A program made the translations under genes and the position numbers. The notes below the pieces were generated by a model. The model saw only the letters and a program-made list of their open reading frames with translations, was not told the DNA's origin and made no database searches. A stretch of DNA of 9,089 nt from CAMLHP01 sp035712285 (GTDB taxonomy: Bacteria > Gemmatimonadota > Gemmatimonadetes > Gemmatimonadales > GWC2-71-9): positions 1-9,089 of the forward strand of contig DASTBA010000145.1 of assembly GCA_035712285.1 (NCBI GenBank). The letters run 5' to 3'. Position 1 is the first letter of the stretch; each line of letters begins with the position of its first letter. Below, piece after piece: positions 7,146 through 9,089 of this stretch.

Positions 7146-7835
7146 TTACTGGCCGGCAGCGGTGTCTTCCGGCGTGATCCCGAACGTCGCGGCGACCAGC
7201 ATCTTCTGCATCCGCGCGATCTCGGTCGTCTGGTCCGCATTGATGTCGGAGGCGAGCTTGAAGGTGAGCTCATCCTGGGCGGCGCCGTAGGTATCGAAGA
7301 GTGCGCTTACCATCGCCGTGGCGCCCTGGTGGTGCTGGATCATGAAGTGCAGGAAGAGCTTGTCGAAGTCCGGCCCGTGCGCCGCATCCAGCTGCATCAT
7401 CTGCTCGTGGCTCAGCATGCCCGGCATCATCATGTGGGGATCCATCATCCCCATGCCGGTCGTGTCGGGCTCGGGCACCGGCTGGCTGCGGTCCCGGAGC
7501 CACGTCTGCATCGTCCGGATCTCGTCCTTCTGGGCGTTGATGATGCGCCCCGTGAGCACCCGGATCTGCGGCCCGGCGCCGTGGGTCGCCGCCCAGCGCG
7601 CCATGATGATGGCCTGCGCGTGGTGGCCGATCATGCCGGTCATGAAGTCAATATCCGCCTTGGTGTACGGCCGGCGGAGGCTGTCGGTCCTCGCCCGTGC
7701 CATGGCGGCGGCCTCGCCCTGGGCAACGCTCGGCGGGGTGCTCTGGGCCATTACCCGGCCCGGAACCGCCACCGCCGCCACGCCGCACGCCAGAGCGAGC
7801 GTCCCGATCACGCGGCGCGTTCCTGACAATGTCAT
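7146..7835 (-). CDS. Exported DUF305 protein with duplicated His-His motif and Met-rich linker
   Basis: Periplasmic or secreted protein of 229 residues in the DUF305 (ferritin-like/CopM-like) family. The signal peptide runs from Arg7-Arg8 through a hydrophobic segment to a probable cut after VMA (residue 30). Two homologous helical halves carry the signature: FMTGMIGHHAQAIIMA (64-79, His71-His72) and FMIQHHQGATAMV (164-176, His168-His169). The linker between them (126-147) is very rich in Met and His, with nine Met in 22 residues, as expected for a soft-metal site such as Cu(I). Copper binding is known for some relatives but is inference here. The ATG at 7835 has AGGAG/AAGGAT sequences upstream and begins the signal peptide; the frame stays open to 8795 only because it runs antisense to the methyltransferase. 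It is the first gene of a two-gene unit with the LVIVD protein. Confidence 0.92.
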   Translation of the reverse strand: MTLSGTRRVIGTLALACGVAAVAVPGRVMAQSTPPSVAQGEAAAMARARTDSLRRPYTKADIDFMTGMIGHHAQAIIMARWAATHGAGPQIRVLTGRIINAQKDEIRTMQTWLRDRSQPVPEPDTTGMGMMDPHMMMPGMLSHEQMMQLDAAHGPDFDKLFLHFMIQHHQGATAMVSALFDTYGAAQDELTFKLASDINADQTTEIARMQKMLVAATFGITPEDTAAGQ

Positions 7836-7894
7836 GGGGATCCTTCTCCTGAAATGGCGATCGTTCCCAGCCGGGGACTCTGGCTGAACCATGG

Positions 7895-7922
7895 ATGGTA
7901 GCACTGCGGCAGGAGGTTGCAA
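7895..7922 (-). promoter_or_regulatory. Candidate sigma-70-type promoter for DUF305-LVIVD
   Basis: On the minus strand TTGCAA (7922-7917) and TACCAT (7900-7895) are 16 bases apart, each matching four of six consensus positions. Transcription would begin near 7888, leaving a leader of about 50 bases before the DUF305 ATG. Position and direction are right, but the match is weak and promoter rules for this phylum are poorly known. Confidence 0.3.
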
Positions 7923-7971
7923 GCGCCGCTGGTCCCGGGGGTGAACCGGCTCGCCACCCAACCGCTCTGTA

Positions 7972-7986
7972 CGCACCAGGGGTGCG
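7972..7986. repeat. Perfect short inverted repeat upstream of the methyltransferase
   Basis: CGCACC-AGG-GGTGCG has six-base arms with a three-base centre. It sits 53 bases before the chosen methyltransferase GTG, in the 204-base divergent gap 7836-8039. It could be an operator or an mRNA hairpin in the leader. The remainder of the gap holds the candidate minus-strand promoter and nothing else I can name. Confidence 0.4.
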
Positions 7987-8039
7987 ATATGTTTCATGGC
8001 GTAACCGATTGGGACGCCAGACCTTCGAGCGGAGGTTCT

Positions 8040-8897
8040 GTGCAGGACACGAGCCCACCACTCATCCGCGACATCCGGGACACCGCCCGCTGGGTGGCGA
8101 TGTACCGTGCCGTCGAGAGCGAGCGGCCCGATGCGGTGTTCCACGATCCGTACGCGCGGCGGCTGGCTGGCGCGCGGGGCGAGGCGATCTACACCAGCAT
8201 GCCCCGCGCCTACACTACGAACTGGCCATTCATCGCCCGCACCTGGCTGTTCGACCAGTACGTCGCGCGCGAGGTGGCGGGCGGCGTCCGCACCGTGCTC
8301 AATCTCGCCGCCGGCCTCGACGCCCGGCCGTACCGCATGGCGCTTCCCGCGGCACTGCGATGGATCGAGGTGGACAACGGTGAACTGCTCGCCGAGAAGG
8401 CCGGGCTGCTGGCCGGCGAGACGCCGGCGTGCGTGCTCGAGCGGGTGCCGATGGATCTCGCGGATATCGCGCCGAGACGCGCGCTGTTCCGGGAACTGGC
8501 GGGCACGTCCGGGCCGGTGATGGTGCTGACCGAAGGGCTGCTGCCCTACCTCACCGGGGACCAGGTCGCCGGGCTGGCACAGGAGCTCGCGGCGGAACCG
8601 GGGTTCCGCGCCTGGGCCACCGACCTCCTGTCGCCCGCCCTGCTGCCGTATATCGAAAAGGGATGGGGCAAGGATCTCCGGAAGGCCGGTGCACCGCTGC
8701 AGTTCGCGCCACAGGAGGGACCCGCCTTCTTCGAGCCGTTCGGCTGGAAGCCGCTGGAAGTCCGTTCTGCCATGCACACCGCGGCGAAACTGCATCGCCT
8801 GCCGCTGGCCTTGCGGCTCGTCACGCTGATCCCCGGAAGCGAGCGGTTCAATCCCCGGCGCCCGTGGTCGGCGTCATGCCTGCTGGAGCGGGGGTGA
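8040..8897 (+). CDS. Class I SAM-dependent methyltransferase, leucine carboxyl methyltransferase-like family
   Basis: Cytoplasmic methyltransferase of 285 residues in the LCM/PPM-like family that pipelines name SAM-dependent methyltransferase. The N-terminus has the family block IRDTARWVAMYRAVESERPD (13-31 region) and DPYARRLAG (36-44). SAM-binding motif I is VLNLAAGLDARPYR (86-99), motif II is WIEVDN (108-113) with Glu110, and a third signature is VLTEGLLPYL (162-171). The C-terminus has FFEPFGWKPLEV, also usual for the family. I chose the GTG at 8040 because GGAGG ends four bases before it and the protein then starts at the conserved region. The spacing is short, so the ATG at 7989 (17 more residues) remains possible. 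The substrate is not predictable: relatives methylate natural products, lipids or unknown carboxylates. It diverges from the DUF305 gene and shares no obvious function with it. Confidence 0.9.
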   Translation: MQDTSPPLIRDIRDTARWVAMYRAVESERPDAVFHDPYARRLAGARGEAIYTSMPRAYTTNWPFIARTWLFDQYVAREVAGGVRTVLNLAAGLDARPYRMALPAALRWIEVDNGELLAEKAGLLAGETPACVLERVPMDLADIAPRRALFRELAGTSGPVMVLTEGLLPYLTGDQVAGLAQELAAEPGFRAWATDLLSPALLPYIEKGWGKDLRKAGAPLQFAPQEGPAFFEPFGWKPLEVRSAMHTAAKLHRLPLALRLVTLIPGSERFNPRRPWSASCLLERG

Positions 8898-8911
8898 CTC
8901 GGCGGCCGTGC

Positions 8912-9042
8912 TGTCATTCCCGCGAAAGAGGCGGGCTGCAGCCCGCCTCGGCTTGAGCCGCGGACTCGCGCGGGCCACCGACTCGCGGGCAGAGCAGCGC
9001 CGACCACCCGATTGCTTCGCCCCTCCGGGGCTCGCAATGACA
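8912..9042. repeat. Intergenic repeat region bounded by TGTCATT / AATGACA
   Basis: The 131 bases downstream of the methyltransferase begin TGTCATTCCCGCGAAAG and end GGGGCTCGCAATGACA. The ends are seven-base inverted copies (8912-8918 and 9036-9042). Both ends resemble the GTCATTCCCGCGAAAG and CGATTGCTTCG...CGCAATGAC families of dispersed intergenic repeats known from many bacteria. Inside are a 22-base palindrome (8928-8949), a direct repeat GACTCGCG (8963-8970 and 8980-8987), and a hairpin at 9011-9038 (ATTGC/GCAAT outer and GCCCC/GGGGC inner pairs). No transposase is present, so this is a non-autonomous or REP-like element, or two repeats side by side. Confidence 0.6.
8928..8949 (+). terminator. 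22-base perfect palindrome after the methyltransferase
   Basis: GAGGCGGGCTG is followed directly by its reverse complement CAGCCCGCCTC. It begins 31 bases after the methyltransferase stop and would form a strong hairpin with only the central TGCA unpaired. There is no T-run, so a factor-independent terminator is doubtful; it may block exonucleases or simply be part of the surrounding repeat. Confidence 0.4.
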
Positions 9043-9052
9043 ACCCGTCCCA

Positions 9053-9068
9053 CGTCGCTGAAGCGACG
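9053..9068. repeat. Short hairpin at the right edge
   Basis: CGTCGC-TGAA-GCGACG forms a perfect six-pair stem with a four-base loop, 10 bases beyond the 131-base repeat region. No gene is recognisable between 8898 and the window end, so this is either another repeat piece or the edge of a larger repeat cluster. Confidence 0.4.
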
Positions 9069-9089
9069 CCCACCCGCAAACAGAGTGTC

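Noticed and set aside
5590..7290. Plus-strand open frame of 566 codons opposite the LVIVD gene
   Set aside because: It is antisense to a gene with clear signal peptide and repeats. Its product is Arg/Gly/Ala/Val-rich low-information sequence with no motif, as expected from GC-rich codon bias.
7836..8795. N-terminal extension of the DUF305 frame to 8795 on the minus strand
   Set aside because: The extension runs antisense through the methyltransferase and shows no domain. The ATG at 7835 begins a proper signal peptide and has a ribosome-binding site.
8912..9042. CRISPR array or insertion sequence
   Set aside because: The repeats are inverted and unevenly spaced, there are no regular spacers, and no transposase or cas gene is present.
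8546..9079. Minus-strand open frame of 177 codons at the right end
   Set aside because: It overlaps the methyltransferase and the palindromic repeat region; its product is a translation of the repeat.

Overview
This is a GC-rich bacterial chromosomal window. GC-rich coding, many long antisense open frames, LVIVD and DUF305 exported proteins and a NylB-like serine hydrolase next to a LytS/LytR pair all fit Gemmatimonadota or a similar environmental phylum. That assignment is inference from gene content only; there is no rRNA or marker gene here. No CRISPR array, tRNA or intact insertion sequence was seen.

Layout. (1) Positions 1-3453, minus strand: an operon of an exported class C beta-lactamase-like serine hydrolase, a four-helix LytS-type histidine kinase and a LytTR response regulator. 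The three genes are joined by two 4-base stop/start overlaps (ATGA and GTGA), and the start of a fourth gene may lie at the left edge. (2) Positions 3606-5014, minus strand: a cytoplasmic Asp-box (BNR/sortilin-like) beta-propeller gene overlapping by ATGA a 98-residue MoaD/ThiS-like beta-grasp gene whose product ends exactly in Gly-Gly. A short GC stem followed by a T-run probably separates this pair from the kinase operon. (3) Positions 5113-7835, minus strand: two exported proteins 38 bases apart, a DUF305 protein with two His-His motifs and a Met/His-rich linker, and a 664-residue LVIVD-repeat propeller. A plausible promoter lies at 7895-7922. (4) Positions 8040-8897, plus strand: a divergent class I SAM-dependent methyltransferase of the leucine carboxyl methyltransferase-like family. 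(5) Positions 8898-9089: no gene, but a dense cluster of inverted repeats resembling dispersed intergenic repeats.

How the genes may work together. The kinase and regulator almost certainly form one signalling pair, and tight coupling to the serine hydrolase suggests that the hydrolase or its product feeds that pathway or is controlled by it. The DUF305 and LVIVD proteins probably act together outside the cytoplasmic membrane, perhaps in metal binding. The beta-propeller plus Gly-Gly beta-grasp pair is the least explained and most interesting unit: a candidate sulfur-carrier or ubiquitin-like module with no activating enzyme or MoaE partner in the window.
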